From NCBI GenBank assembly GCA_025667525.1, contig CM046881.1, positions 26,237,580 through 26,301,579 of the forward strand: a stretch of 64,000 nucleotides of DNA. The letters run 5' to 3'. The stretch is from Glebionis coronaria (taxonomy: Eukaryota; Streptophyta; Magnoliopsida; Asterales; Asteraceae). The notes beneath the pieces were generated by a model. That model saw only the letters and a list, made by a program, of their open reading frames with translations. It searched no databases and was not told the DNA's origin. Within the stretch, counting starts at the first letter, position 1. Every line of letters starts with the position of its first letter. Position numbers and translations under genes: made by a program. Of the stretch, positions 36,079-47,540 are shown in pieces.

Positions 36079-37872
36079 CTACTATTACTTCTACTTGTGT
36101 TTTAGACATAATGTATGATTTTCATCGCAAAATGGGACGTTTAGGTTCATAGAATAAGAACACGTGAATGCTTTGTTAGAAATAATTTCATCGTCTCGAT
36201 TTTCACCCCAATTCCATGCTAAGCGTGCAACGAGATCATTGACATTATAAGTTAGTAATGCTAACACTACTCATATGCCCTAATCACGTACTTATCCTCT
36301 CATTTTTCCTATGTTGTATCTCTTATATTTTATTTTGTGTTGAATGTTTCACGAGGATACATTTTTTACTTATGCGATAATAGAGATTTAGGTCTAAAAA
36401 TAGAGTCCTAACGATGTAACCAAGACCATCGAATTAATACCCCCTAATAATAGACAACGATGTCAAAAAATTAAGTCAACAAGAAGGATCGATAAACACG
36501 ATTTTATAACGGTTTTGAACATGAGACTTATTACCAAGACTTTTATATACCCCTAACGGAAGGGCCTTATTATCATAGGTTTACCTCCATCTTTTATTCA
36601 ACTTCTCCATGAAGCTTTTATTATGACTTTAGTCTTGCCTTGCCTTTTATTTAACCTCGCCATGAGGTGTTTATTGTGGCCAAAGACGTATATCCTCACG
36701 CTAAAGCGAATTTTGGATCTCTAAAGCTTCAAATATTAAGGCTAGATTCACTTTCAATTTTTGCATAGATTTTTCGGCCTTGTGAGCTTCAAATTGTTTG
36801 CTTGATTTAGGCGAGCACTTAAAATCTTATTATTGGGTGAAGCTTTCGATTATTCGGGTTGCCAATACTTCAAAAACGTAACGCTGACGATACCTTAATG
36901 TCTTCCCAATTTAATTACATAGAAGCTACTAGATAAGACTAGAAACCAATAATCAAGACTAAACCTCTAAGTCAATACTTATTAAGCAAAACTTATATAC
37001 AAGCGAGGGGTGAATAAGCAAATAACAAGAACACATGAGTTTTTGAAAGAATACGAGTACTCTACGTTTAGCATAGTAACTTATAATTAACTCTATCATT
37101 TCTCGTCCTCATTTAAGAGACTTAGCCTAAAAAAGTTAAGGAATCAAAGCTAAGTGCTCAGCACGCACGGTCGAGTCAAAAATTACTCTTATTCTCGCCA
37201 TCGGAAAATCTACATTCGTGTCTTAAACATTTTTGAAAAATACGAAAAATTTTAAAATTTGGCCATTTTTAGCCTTATTTTGCAACAAAACGATAAACAA
37301 AAACATAAACTTTGGAAAGCGTGAAGGTTTGGCAAGGCAAGTATATATTCACCCCCATACTAAAGTTAAACATTGTCCTCAATGTTTCGAGTCTAAGGGT
37401 TGCAAACCCCCATACTAGAGACGTAGTCGAATGCTTAATCTAGCATGGAAAAGGTGTAACCGTTAAATTTAAAGCCGTTTATGAAGTGTGCTAAAAACAT
37501 AAGGTTAGAACATCAAAGGATATATCATGTGGATATTGAGAAAGTCTTCCAAGCAAACGATCGAGTGCTCCCATAAAACGAACACGAGAGGCTCCAATCG
37601 TAAAGATGATGATCTAAAAACCACAATTCACAAACAACCATGGAACAAAGGTTGGAAGGGCACAAATCCTATCACATTAAACTAATTAGAAAGCGATAAT
37701 ATGTACATGGACAAGCATGGGTCTCCTCCACGAGGCACCTTGTTTTTGATAACCGAGTCAAAAGCTCGACTCGAATCCCCCATAAATGTGATCATTTAGG
37801 GATAATCATGGTATGGTAAATTTTTGGTGGGGACATGATAAACAAGGCCCAAAAATCAACCGATATTAAGGA
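36079..37872 (-). other. Non-coding 3' internal region of the minus-strand Athila-like element
   Basis: This stretch has no credible ORF. The plus-strand block near 36190-36250 is similar, in reverse complement, to 9480-9560 of the other Athila-like element (both contain CAATGATCTCGT, read on the element's sense strand). The inverted repeat AAACATTG-TCCT-CAATGTTT lies at 37368-37387, next to CCCCCATACT repeats, which read AGTATGGGGG in element orientation. This parallels the tail of the plus-strand relative. Confidence 0.6.
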
Positions 37873-39408
37873 CTAAGTCCTTTGATGGTGCAAAATACCG
37901 GGGTCGAAGATGGCGTTCTCGTTTGCATTGAATAAATAAACCAACACCACTCCAACGTATGCCAAAACAAACCCAAAGGGTTTAAAGAAAATAGATGAGA
38001 AGAAATAGAAGGGTGGGACAATGGGTAAGTCACAAAAACCATGAGCTAATCGAGGTAAACTCGCACCAATCAAATAGAAAGATTTTGCATTTATTGCATC
38101 GGTGGAAGACCGAGATTTCCCTTTGTATGCAATTCCAGGATCAAATATCTCGTCCTCGGTGGAGAAAGCGAAGGGAACATAAGGGGCTTCCCCCACACTA
38201 AGTCCACACAAAGCATCGTCAAAAGGAGAAGACGAGCTTGTAGCACTCAAAACACGAGGTGATGACGGAGTTAGCATTGTAGCAAAAGTTTTCAAATCTA
38301 ATTCAATTTTTTTTCCTTTTTCATCTTTTAAACTCTCCTTATGAAAACCCGACTTGATTATGTCAAAAATATTTGGTGTTTCTAAAACGATGTTAGTCAC
38401 ACTAAAAATTCTCACATTTAAGAATCGTTTTGTTTTTGGTGGTGGTAGGTTCTCAAAACGTTTGTCAACAAAGAAAACCGCCCTATCGGGGTCAACATAT
38501 TCATCATCCGAAGAATCTTTCGTGATTGGAGACGTAGGCTTATCACTCTTAACCTCCATCGGTGGAGGGGACGGAAAATCGTTTTTATCATCAACTCCTA
38601 AAACTTTCTTTGAAACTCTTTTGCAAATAGTTTTGATGGGATTAACATTGTTCAAAGACGTGATAGAATACACATGAGAAAGCGTAGAGTTTTGAGTTGT
38701 ATTAATGACGAGTTCCTCCTCATTGAAACGTAGAGTGATTTTCCTAGCATGCACATCGATAAGTGCTCTCTAAGTATCCAAAAATGATCGACCTAAAATT
38801 AGAGGAACTTTAAGATCGATGGGAATGTCAACAACGATAAAGTCCACGGGATAGTAAAACTTCCCAACTTTCAAAAAGACGTCCTCGACTACTCCACAAG
38901 CTAGAATCGTAGAATGATCGGCTATCTCGATTGACATTCTTGAAGGAGTTAGATTAGGAAGATTGAGCGACTTAAAGATCTCAAGAGGCATCAAATTTAT
39001 ACTAGCACCAAGATCGGCCAAGGCGTAGCATTGTTCCATATCTTGTATTGTACATGGGATTAAAAATATACCGGGATCACCGACTTTTTGAGGTATGCGG
39101 CTAAGAAAAACCGATGAACAACTAGACGATTTTTGCAATTTCTCTTTGTTAATCAATATACTTTTAAAGTTTGCGGCAAATCGAGGCATCATGACCAAAG
39201 CGTCGGCAAAACTTACATTAAAGTGCAAGTCATGAAACATTTTCATAAAAAGTTCAAATTGATAATTATTTCGTTCTTGTGCCTTTTCCTTGTTTCGTCT
39301 TGATGGGTAAGGCAAGGGTGGTGTGGGTTGGGGCATAGGCATCGGCCTTGGAATCTCGGGTTCCACTATTGGTATTGATTCAACCGTAGGTGTGGTATGA
39401 GCGGTACT
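37873..39408 (-). pseudogene. Athila-like protease and C-terminal hydrophobic domain, minus strand, broken
   Basis: The frame runs from 39408 to 38773, where a TAG at 38770-38772 interrupts it after LILGRSFLDT; it then continues in the same frame (RALIDV...) to 37873. The retropepsin core is LADLGASINLMP, with VPLILGRSFL as its second block. The C-terminal half has an acidic/Ser region (KDSSDDEYVDPDRAVFF), EDEIFDPGI, then a strongly hydrophobic run (FYFFSSIFF and GFVLAYVGVVLVYLF) and ENAIFDPGI just before the stop. The order matches the plus-strand relative, so this tail is a family feature. RT and integrase are absent. Confidence 0.78.
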
Positions 39409-41135
39409 TCATGGGCTTGTAATTTTCTCCTTTTCAACCACCACCTCGGGTTCTTTCTCTATTTCCTTCTCCGTAGAAGTACTTGGACGAGAAATGGGTT
39501 CTTTGAAAGTTTTACCACTACGAGTAGTAATAACCTTCAATTCCCCTTTTGGGTTTACGATGGTATCACTAGGAAGACCACCTGAAGAAGAAGGTTTACA
39601 CATGATAGCTTCAAACATTTTACCCATTCGATCTTCAAATTTAGATTGCATAGCATCCGCTTTTAACAATTCTTGCTTAATCTCATGTTGACCTTGCTCC
39701 ATTTTTTGTTGATTTTGTTGGAGACGTTGGACATTTCCTTCCATTTTATTAGCATGATTTTTCAATTCATTAGCAAGTTCGTTTTTCAACTTAGATCTTA
39801 TGCTAATTATCTCACGTTGCATGTTATCAAACTTAGCATCGTTTTCCTTTGCATATTCTAAAAATACTCCATTAATATTTTTAGTGTGAGCATTTTGAAA
39901 ACCTTGAGTGGTGTTTTGAAAATCATGGTTTTGGTTTTGGTTTGAAATTTGCCCATTTCCACTTTGGTAATTACCCTTGTTGTTGTTACGTTGATTTCCT
40001 TGATAAGCACTATTTTGATTGTTTCGATAGTTGTTAGCATTTTGATTTTGTGGAGCTTGATTTGGGCGGGAACCTTGATCGTTTTGGTTATAAGTTCTCG
40101 TGGCTACATAAGCATTCGAAGTGTTACCATCCGCGGTAATGCAATCGGAAAAATCATGATCTCCACCACACGAAATACAACTCTTGGCAACTGCCTTAAC
40201 CGATGCAGAATTCATAGCATCGGGTGCCTTCCAATGAGTCATAAGGGATGAAAACCTATCGAAAAACCGATTCTCCTCATTTGCTTCATCTTGCAAGGTA
40301 CTCATGTTACGAGACGAAGATGATGAACCCATAGTGGCAAACTGGCAACACTCGGTGTGTTACGAGGGTTGTAAACCTTAGACCTATTCTCAATGATTTT
40401 CAACGCCTCATCGGTCGTTTTACACAAAAAATTACCACCCGCGGCGGCATTTAAGTAATCTCGTTCATGATCATTAAGCCCATTGTAAAAAGTGTCAATT
40501 TGATGCAATTCGGAAAAATCATGGTGTGGACATTCATGTAACATTTCATTAAACCTTTCCCAAGCCATAGAAAAACTCTCATTAGGTCTTTGAGTAAATC
40601 GTGAAATCTTGTTTTTCAAATGTGCTGTTTTAGATGGTGGAAAAAATTGATTCACAAACTTAGAAACGAGATCACCCAACGTCAAAATCGAATTTGGGGG
40701 TTCTTTCTCAAGCCATATCTTGGCGGGTCCATCTAACGAGTATGGAAACAAAATCATCTTAATGGCATCGCGGGTACATCCCTAAACTTGCTAGTCGCGG
40801 TGAGACGATTAAATTCCCTAATGTGATAATGTGGGTTGTCTTTTTCGTGTTCGCGAAACTTGTTGTCTTGAATCATAGACATTAAACCCGTCTTTATCTT
40901 GAAGTTCTCCGCAAGGATGTCGGGAATCACAATGGCCTCTCCAAAACCCTTGGTGGGTGCTTGAAGCAACTCCATCACATGGAGTCTCTTCATTAGAAGG
41001 TGGTGGCGTAGGTGTGTTTTCCTTTCGATTACGACGTTTACGAGCACGTCTTGCTTGATTACGAGTAAGCATAAACGTCACGTACAACGTGGGGATAAGC
41101 AAAGAAGATTCTTTTGGTGTTTTTGACTTTTTCAA
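39409..41135 (-). pseudogene. Athila-like gag, minus strand, broken
   Basis: Reading starts at 41135 (basic N-terminus, LTRNQARRARKRRNRKE) and changes frame near 41000, near 40755 and near 40330. The gag domain is recognisable at 40757-40302 (GPAKIWLEKEPPNSI, FVNQFFPPSK, RPNESFSMAWERFNEML, IDTFYNGL, NAAAGGNFL). The next frame (40332-39409) carries a complete CX2CX3HX4C knuckle (CISCGGDHDFSDC), an Asn/Gln-rich stretch (QNQNANNYRNNQN), a coiled coil and GLPSDTIVNPKGELK. A TGA at 39409-39411 interrupts the link to the protease in the same frame. With three frameshifts and two stops, the copy is inactive. Confidence 0.82.
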
Positions 41136-41801
41136 ATTTTTTGTATTTTTGATTGTTGTTACTTTTTTTTGGATTTTGGAATTGTATTAAGTAGACAAAA
41201 ATCTACAAATCTCCTCCTTAATCAAATCTATTAATTAAAGAAGCCTCGAGGAATGAAAACAATCACGTGAAGTGAACGCCTTCGATGACTTTAGAACGTT
41301 GATGGAACACCAAAACGTTCAAGAGGGTTTAATCAAATGAAACCAAGAAAATATATATGATACTTAGATAAGACTTTGATTGGCAAACCCTCGATTAGCT
41401 CTCTTAATCTAAACACTCACAAGCAAGCAGGGAAACGAGGCGGCGCGAAGCACTTAAGAGCCTTTTTCCTTAGGGTAATATTTATAATACCCGCCTTAAA
41501 CCCACCTTATAGTTTGTATTTTTCAAAATCGAGCTTCACGAAAGTATTTATCTATTTTTGCCTTTTCGTTTGGTTTCAGATTCGAATACAATGATTGGGT
41601 AATGACCTCCCAAGTCAAGGTTGTGTTTTCACACTTTTGGAGTACTTGTGAATTTATTGTTCTACGTATACAATATAGTAATAGTATTCACACAAAAAAA
41701 CAAAAACCGATAATACGTATTAGTAGAGTGCTACTAGTACAATTATATTTATGGATATATATAAAAACAACAATTTCCAAATCAAAACACAACACGCCTC
41801 C

Positions 41802-41816
41802 CCGGCAGCGGCGCCA
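41802..41816 (-). other. Primer binding site, tRNA-Asp (minus strand), with leader
   Basis: CCGGCAGCGGCGCCA reads TGGCGCCGCTGCCGG on the minus strand, the same tRNA-Asp site as at 4338-4352. Five bases separate it from the LTR. The leader between it and gag (41136-41801) has no credible ORF. Confidence 0.85.
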
Positions 41817-41821
41817 AAAAT

Positions 41822-44724
41822 TGATGTAGAGAATTTACAACTCTTGTTTAGGAAAACAAAGAGCGTAAAAGTAGGGAAAGTATTAAGTGTCGGTTTAGGA
41901 AAACCAAGCACTAATGACCCAAATGAAGTTCAAGTTCGTTTCGCAAGGAGGTAAGGGCGTTGTGTTAAGAATTGATTAATGATTGAGTTTATGATTTATG
42001 AGAATTGAAAAGAAGAAATGAAATTAGAAGGAATGACGGTCACGATTATAAATTAAACTAAGACGGATAGTCGTGCACGTAAAACCGTAAAAAGTGACAA
42101 AATTTAAAAATTACCCTAAAAATTCCTAAAAAATGGCAATAAATCCAAAATAATGTATTAAGAGTTTACAAAAAATCAAAATTCACTTATACCTTTTATT
42201 TAATTAAATAATAATTTTTTAATGCTAATTAAAGCCCAAAAAATCAAAATAATTAATAAGAAGCCCAAAATGAGATTTATCACTTTGTAAACCTCTAAAA
42301 TACCATAACTAAATTTAAAACTATTTTTGAAAATTTTAAAACTAATTAAAAATTATTTAAAAACTAAAAACTTTTTAAAACTAATTAAACTTAAAATAAT
42401 TATAAAAATTAATCTAATGACAACAAAATTAATCTAAAAATTATAAAATTCCTAACTTAATATGTTTAACCTAATAAAAATACAAAAAGTGAAAAAATAT
42501 GAAAATTGAAATTTAATAATAAAATAATATTAAAAATCTAAAAATTATAAAAAAAACTCTAAAAACTTGCAAACTAGCTTATTTTAACCTAAATAAAACA
42601 TAAATGAAGTTAAAATACCAAAAAATACCCCTATTGGGCCTTAAAATGGGCCAAATACCCAAATAGATCCTTAATGGTCTTAGAATTGGGCCCAAAAAGA
42701 AAAAGTTCTTAGAAATGGCCCAAAAGCTCCAGTCAAGCTTAAAATTTGATTCTAAACACAATTTTCCAAAGGCCCAAAAGCTGAAAATGAGCTTAAGCTA
42801 GCTTATTTCAAAACAGCTTATTCTTAATGGGCTTTTTGGCCCATTAAGTTATAAGCTGATGCCATAAGCTGAAATTAAACACACGTCCTTCTCTTGGCTT
42901 CAATAAGCTATTTGCAAAAAGAAATTTGAAATAAGACCAAGAAATAAGCCTGAATAAGCAATAAGCTATCTTCACAAAACGACAAAATAGTCGTTTTCGA
43001 GTTCTAGGCTATTTCAAGAGCTGATTCAAATTGCAATGAGTTACAAATAGCTTAACTAAGCTTATGAACCAAAAATCTTTCAAAAAGAACCACTAAATAA
43101 GCTGGGTTAAGCAATAAGCTCTTTTGTAAAAGTCAACTTGATTCGTTTTCTAGTCAAACCTAAAAGTCAAAGTCCACAAAGCTCCAGATTAATTAAATGG
43201 GTCAAATAAGTAAGATTGAATACAAAAGCAAAGTTGTTGCAAGTCTCAATAAGCTAGAATAGCTTATTAATAAGTTGGTTGATAAATTACACTAGCAGGG
43301 GCTAGTTTTAGATGTTGAGCAGTGGAAACTTTTCCCACTGCTTGACTTTCTTGACTATTTGTCTTATGTGAGTTTTGTGTGGATTCAATGGAAGAAAAGG
43401 CACCCAAGTGATCAGTTAATCACAAGGAGTCAATATCAACAATAAAAACATAATTTCACACAGCCAATTGATACAATTTAATCAATTTATCACCACATAT
43501 GCACCAGACTATGAACAATAAGCAAATTTCACCAAAAAGCACTTTAAGCAAGAATAAGCTAACCACAAACCACCAAATGCATACACAAGCTCAATACAAC
43601 TTAAAGAAACACATATTAACACATTTCATCCAACAAATCCAACAAATGAACAAGATCCAAGCACATTCAGTTACTGATGAACAATGATGAACACAAGAAC
43701 AATATTTGCTGATCTACTTGACACAAAAATGCAAGGCCTCAGATCTATCACATAGGTTGCATTAACAATGATTTAACACTTGTTAGCCCTAGATTAACAT
43801 GAAAACTAGGTGTGCACAAGATTTCAGAGCAAAACAACAAATATTCAAGATTTTATATCCAAATGTTTGATTAAGTGTTTCAAGGCACAAAACTTGCATA
43901 TATCGGAACACTAATACCTCAATATCAGATACACACTCAAACAACACCACAATGCCAACTCCAAATCACACAAATTTGAACCAACAGTCAATCTCAAACA
44001 CCCTTTTAACTTTTTAAAACAAATTTTAACAAAGTAAAAGTCTTCTCAAGATTGAATTAAGCCCAAATAAGCATCATAACACACAACATATGAATCAAGA
44101 ACCAATTTGCAGGCATAAAAACACACTTATACCAGCAGAATATCAAAATAACTTAGAACACAAATACTTAATTAGAAAGATGAAGTTTTGAGAATCAAAC
44201 CTCCAAGATGTACATCCACACATTGGAATCAATGAGCTGAGGTGCTAGCAAGAACAAGCACCAGCTTCCACTGCTAAGAACAATAAATAAGCCCAGCCAA
44301 AGGCTTGAGCCTAGGTTAGCACAAATAAGATAAATCAAGGTGACAAAAGACTAAGTCTTTGCAACACTTAGGCTCTCATAAGCCTTGTACCTTTCCTTAA
44401 GGCCTCACCACCCCTTAATCAACCAAGATTATGAGGCTATGATCACCCTTAAGTTCAATCTACAAGTTGTTGAACCAAAAGCACTTAGCAAACAACTTAG
44501 ACAGATTTTGTTATAAAAACGTATAACCAACTTCCAATATTTCTCAAGCTAGTTGATTTGTGACTTATGTCACTTAAAGAAACACCTCAATGAACAATCC
44601 TCACCAAAGCACAAGCCAAATTCTTGACCTCAGCAAGAACAAAAGGACTCACAGGCTTATAGGCAGTCTTGGACTTGTTCAAGGTTTTTTTTAAGTACAA
44701 AAATATGACAATACAACTGCTTAA
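41822..44724 (-). repeat. 5' LTR of the minus-strand Athila-like element (part)
   Basis: This segment is collinear with 31870-34775 with a few percent of differences and short indels. It begins TGATGTAGAG next to the primer site and breaks off after GCTTAA at 44724, where the SIRE LTR end TGTTGATCCC starts. In the other copy the LTR continues past the same point (34776). Confidence 0.88.
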
Positions 44725-44983
44725 TGTTGATCCCAAACTTAGATCGATTAAGCTTTGTGTATACGAGATTAGATCAAGTAATACACGTAGAGAAACCTTT
44801 GCTTATGAATAAAGTAACTAAGTGTTATGCGGAATTAACACTTAATCTAGAACACAAAGATGTTAAACAAACTTTCACTTGTATTAGAATAATCGAACTT
44901 GATTACAATGAAAGAGGTTTAACAGTCGAATACTTGTGAAAACTAATTATAACTGATAATCAACATTAACCTAAAAGATCTTC

Positions 44984-44990
44984 TTTTATA
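44984..44990 (-). promoter_or_regulatory. TATA box of the minus-strand SIRE LTR
   Basis: TTTTATA reads TATAAAA on the minus strand, within CTATAAAAGAAGATC. The same block occurs in both LTRs of the plus-strand element (46359 and 57859). Confidence 0.65.
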
Positions 44991-45142
44991 GATTAAGAAG
45001 TCTTGTACAAGAAGCTACGAATCAACTATTCTAGGTAAAGATAATAATGGAAAATACAATGTCGAGTTTATCTTTACCATATACAAATAAAGAAACAAAT
45101 AAACAAAAGATTCGTATAAGATAACTTCCATCAGTGCTTGTC

Positions 45143-45235
45143 TTCCAGGCTATCAGCGTTGACTTTCCTCACTGTCAACGCTTGGCTGTCAGCGTCCAAT
45201 GTCATCTTATCAGCGCTTGAACTCTTCTTTTCAAC
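45143..45235 (-). repeat. CG(C/T)TGA core array in the minus-strand SIRE LTR
   Basis: In reverse orientation this holds TATCAGCGTT, TGTCAACGCT, TGTCAGCGTC, TATCAGCGCT and a weak copy of the core. Spacing is less regular than in the plus-strand LTRs. Confidence 0.7.
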
Positions 45236-45269
45236 GTCTAGTGAACTGACCCATAATTTATTCCCAACA

Positions 45270-45279
45270 ATCCTCCCCT
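45270..45279 (-). other. Polypurine tract of the minus-strand SIRE element
   Basis: ATCCTCCCCT reads AGGGGAGGAT on the minus strand and touches the LTR start. The plus-strand element has the identical tract at 57579-57588. Confidence 0.8.
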
Positions 45280-45340
45280 AAACTTGATATCCACTCTAAT
45301 GATCAAGTTTCTGAATAAATACTAAAGGCTAGGAGGAATC

Positions 45341-46088
45341 TTACAAAAACTTCCTATGTTGGTGATAAACATATCTAATTAAGTCCTTGGCCACGTCACT
45401 AGTATAATCAATCTCCAAGGGTGTCTCCTTCATCTTCTCCAATATTTCTTTGGACAAGAAATAGTCAGCATCCACAAGTAGATACTATGAAAACTTTGTA
45501 GAGCTCAAATGAAACACACCACAAGTAGAATAAAGCCTCTAATGAAGACCACTGAGGTCATCTTCAAGATCCTTCCATACAGCAGGATCTGCTTCCCTTG
45601 GACCACACAAAGTCAAAAATGTGTGCCATAGTCTTATTCCATTTGCTGAAGTAGGTGCTTCAGCCTTATACTTGGCCTCTATCAATATCCATAGATGCAC
45701 CAAGTCTTCTCTGTCTATGCTTGCAAAGATAGAAATAATCAAAGTGAAAGTGTGTACCTCCTTCCCAAATCTGCCAATCTTCCAAAATCCACACTTATCT
45801 TCATCAAAACTTATGATTGGATTTCTTGCATCTAGAGATACTACATTAACCAAATCTGAAGCTTCCAATGGAGAAAGCTTGAGATGCTTCCTTATGACAG
45901 TTTCACTTGGATCATACACATCCATATCTTTGGGAAATTGGAGAGGATCTCCTTTCTTCACTGGTCTTTGAGCAATCCTCATCTCCTTTTCAATCTGCAT
46001 TTCCTCAGCAAGCTCCTGTTTCCTTTCTTCTGAAAGAAACTGTAAGACATTATTTTCTTGCACATGCCTCCAAATAGGATGTGCCCTG
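45341..46088 (-). pseudogene. Third ORF of the minus-strand SIRE element, C-terminal part
   Basis: This part aligns with the last quarter of the intact 1022-residue protein at 54468-57536 (FLSEERKQELAEEM, LKLSPLEASDLV, GFWKIGRFGKEVHTFT, AEAPTSANGIRLW). TAG at 45539-45541 follows DLEDDLSGLH, at a Trp in the relative. Another stop lies near 45490. The original end is TAA at 45341-45343. The upstream end is cut by the plus-strand insertion, and the frame continues at 58110. Confidence 0.8.
46084..46088. other. Target-site duplication CCCTG, left copy
   Basis: CCCTG at 46084-46088 is repeated exactly at 58110-58114, on either side of the TGTTGGG...ATCAACA element ends. It proves insertion of the plus-strand SIRE element into the third ORF of the minus-strand one. 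Confidence 0.95.
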
Positions 46089-46118
46089 TGTTGGGAATAA
46101 ATTTAGGCCAGAACACTT

Positions 46119-46230
46119 GAACGCTGACAAGAACAACTCAAGCGTTGACAAGAGCAAAGTGAGCGCTGACAGCATAAGCGTTGACAAGATAAAGTCAAGC
46201 GTTGACAGATTGAAGACAAGCACTGATGGA
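46119..46230 (+). repeat. 21-nt-phased core array in the SIRE 5' LTR
   Basis: Core copies (C of CGCTGA, CGTTGA or CACTGA) lie at 46122, 46143, 46164, 46179, 46200 and 46221, so the steps are 21, 21, 15, 21 and 21 nt. One frame through the array is open and reads NADK, SVDK, SADS, SVDK, SVDR, STDG, the same peptide repeat as in gag, pol and ORF3. The array lies upstream of the TATA box, so it is probably not translated here. Confidence 0.9.
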
Positions 46231-46358
46231 AGATGTGAGCTACACGTATATTATATTCTAGATTACTTCTAGTAAGGATAGAAACGACAATGTATTTTCT
46301 ATGTTTATCTTTACCTAGAATAGTTGATTCGTAGCTTATTGTACAAGACTTCTTGTTC

Positions 46359-46365
46359 TATAAAA
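46359..46365 (+). promoter_or_regulatory. TATA box of the SIRE 5' LTR
   Basis: TATAAAA in CTATAAAAGAAGATC is shared with the 3' LTR (57859) and with the minus-strand relative. It is the likely core promoter for the genomic RNA. Confidence 0.7.
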
Positions 46366-46611
46366 GAAGATCTTTTAGGTTAATGTTCAATATCAGTTTT
46401 CATAGTATTCGCAAGTTAAACCTTTCATTGTAATCAACACGATTATTCTAATACAAGTGAAAGTTTGTTTAACATCATTGTGTTTTAGATCAAGTGTTAA
46501 TTCCGCATAACACTTTGTTACTTTATTCATAAGCAAAGGTTTCTCTACGTGTAGTACTTGATCTAATCTCGTATACACAAAGCTAATCGATCTAAGTTTG
46601 GGATCAACAAG

Positions 46612-46623
46612 TGGTATCAGAGC
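46612..46623 (+). other. Primer binding site, initiator-Met tRNA
   Basis: TGGTATCAGAGC starts 2 nt after the LTR and is a perfect 12-nt match to the plant tRNA-iMet complement. The leader runs about 90 nt to the gag ATG at 46714 and contains AACCCTAAAA repeats. Confidence 0.92.
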
Positions 46624-47540
46624 TTGTTGAGAAACTTTTGATCTTTAAGTAACGCAGAACCCTAAAACACCAAACCCTAAAAACCCTAAAATTCTCAAAA
46701 CCCTAAAAACATCATGTCTGGCACAAATCAACCTCCTGCTTTGCTTCAAAACAACTTCTCAAACCCTAGTATCAAAATTCCCATGTTTGATGCCAGGAAC
46801 TTTGAACTTTGGAAGTCCAATTTTGAGCAATACATAGCTATTCATGACTACACTCTTTGGGAAATTATCGAATATGGGAACACATTCGATAAAGCAGCAA
46901 AGATTACTGCTGCTATTGCCGCAAGGACAGCTGTTCCTAATTGTCCTGAAGCTGATAAAGTGGAAAAGCCTGATGATGGGAGAGCGGTAGCTGTTGAAGA
47001 TATAGCCAAGAAGAGGGTGGACATGAAAATTTTGAACATCTTGAAACATGCCCTAGGTCATGAGAATCAGCATAAGTACAAACGTTTTGAGTCTGCAAAA
47101 GAGCTTTGGGAAGCTCTTGAAGTAGCACATGGTGGCAATGCTGACACAAAAGAAGAAAAGAAGAAGCAACTCTTGCATGAGTATGCTGTCTTTAAAGCTC
47201 AACCTAATGAGAATCTCAGCAGTGTGAGAAGTAGACTTCTTGACATCACAAGTCAACTTTCCTTCATGGGAAAACAGATTGATGACCCTGAATTGAATGC
47301 TACTTTTCTCAAAAGCCTTGGTGATGTATAGAAGATTGAGACAAGATCTATTCTTGTCAATAACACCCACAAGACTTCCAGGTTTGATGACATCTTCAAC
47401 AAGTTAAGGCTGTTGGAGAATGAATGGCAATTGGAGAGTGATAACAAATCTTCCAGCAGCAACATGGCCTTCTTTTCACAAAGTGAAGGCCAATTTGATT
47501 CCATGAACTTCTATGGACATTCAGCAACTGGATCTCAAGG

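Larger units (their letters stand above)
31870..44724 (-). mobile_element. Second Athila-like gag-protease element, minus strand, 5' LTR interrupted
   Basis: On the minus strand the order is 5' LTR (44724 down to 41822, cut by a SIRE insertion), tRNA-Asp primer site (41816-41802), broken gag, protease, non-coding tail, then 3' LTR (36078 down to 31870). The coding region is homologous to the plus-strand Athila-like element (LADLGASINLMP, AAAGGNF, IFDPGI) but too diverged to be the same family. Again there is no RT, RNase H or integrase. The left end splits a satellite monomer after GGCAAAC, so the expected target duplication is CAAAC (31865-31869), with a partner beyond the window. The rest of the 5' LTR should lie beyond 64000. 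Confidence 0.85.
44725..45269 (-). repeat. 3' LTR of the minus-strand SIRE element (545 bp)
   Basis: On the minus strand it reads TGTTGGGAATAAATTATGGG to GGGATCAACA. It is clearly related to the 521-bp LTRs of the plus-strand element, though less similar in its first 100 bases. It contains the TATA box TATAAAA (minus strand, 44984-44990) and diverged copies of the CG(C/T)TGA core (45143-45235). Confidence 0.88.
46089..46609 (+). repeat. 5' LTR of the plus-strand SIRE element (521 bp)
   Basis: It runs from TGTTGGGAATAAATTTAGG to GGGATCAACA and repeats without visible difference at 57589-58109, an offset of 11,500 bp. The first 140 bp hold six 21-nt-phased cores. The TATA box is at 46359. Confidence 0.95.

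Noticed and set aside
36079..37872. Remnant RT or integrase in the minus-strand Athila-like element
   Set aside because: I looked for FIDD/YVDD, DSG/DLG and HPQTDG-type motifs on both strands and found none.
44725..45269. Solo LTR
   Set aside because: A purine tract and third-ORF sequence follow directly, so it is the 3' LTR of the interrupted minus-strand element.
46119..46230. CRISPR-like array or CRISPR spacers
   Set aside because: The genome is eukaryotic, the repeat core is only about 11 nt, spacers are about 10 nt, and the arrays lie inside retrotransposon genes and LTRs.
46393..46578. 61-codon minus-strand frame, repeated at 57893
   Set aside because: It is antisense DNA within the SIRE LTR, duplicated with the LTR, and has no independent support.
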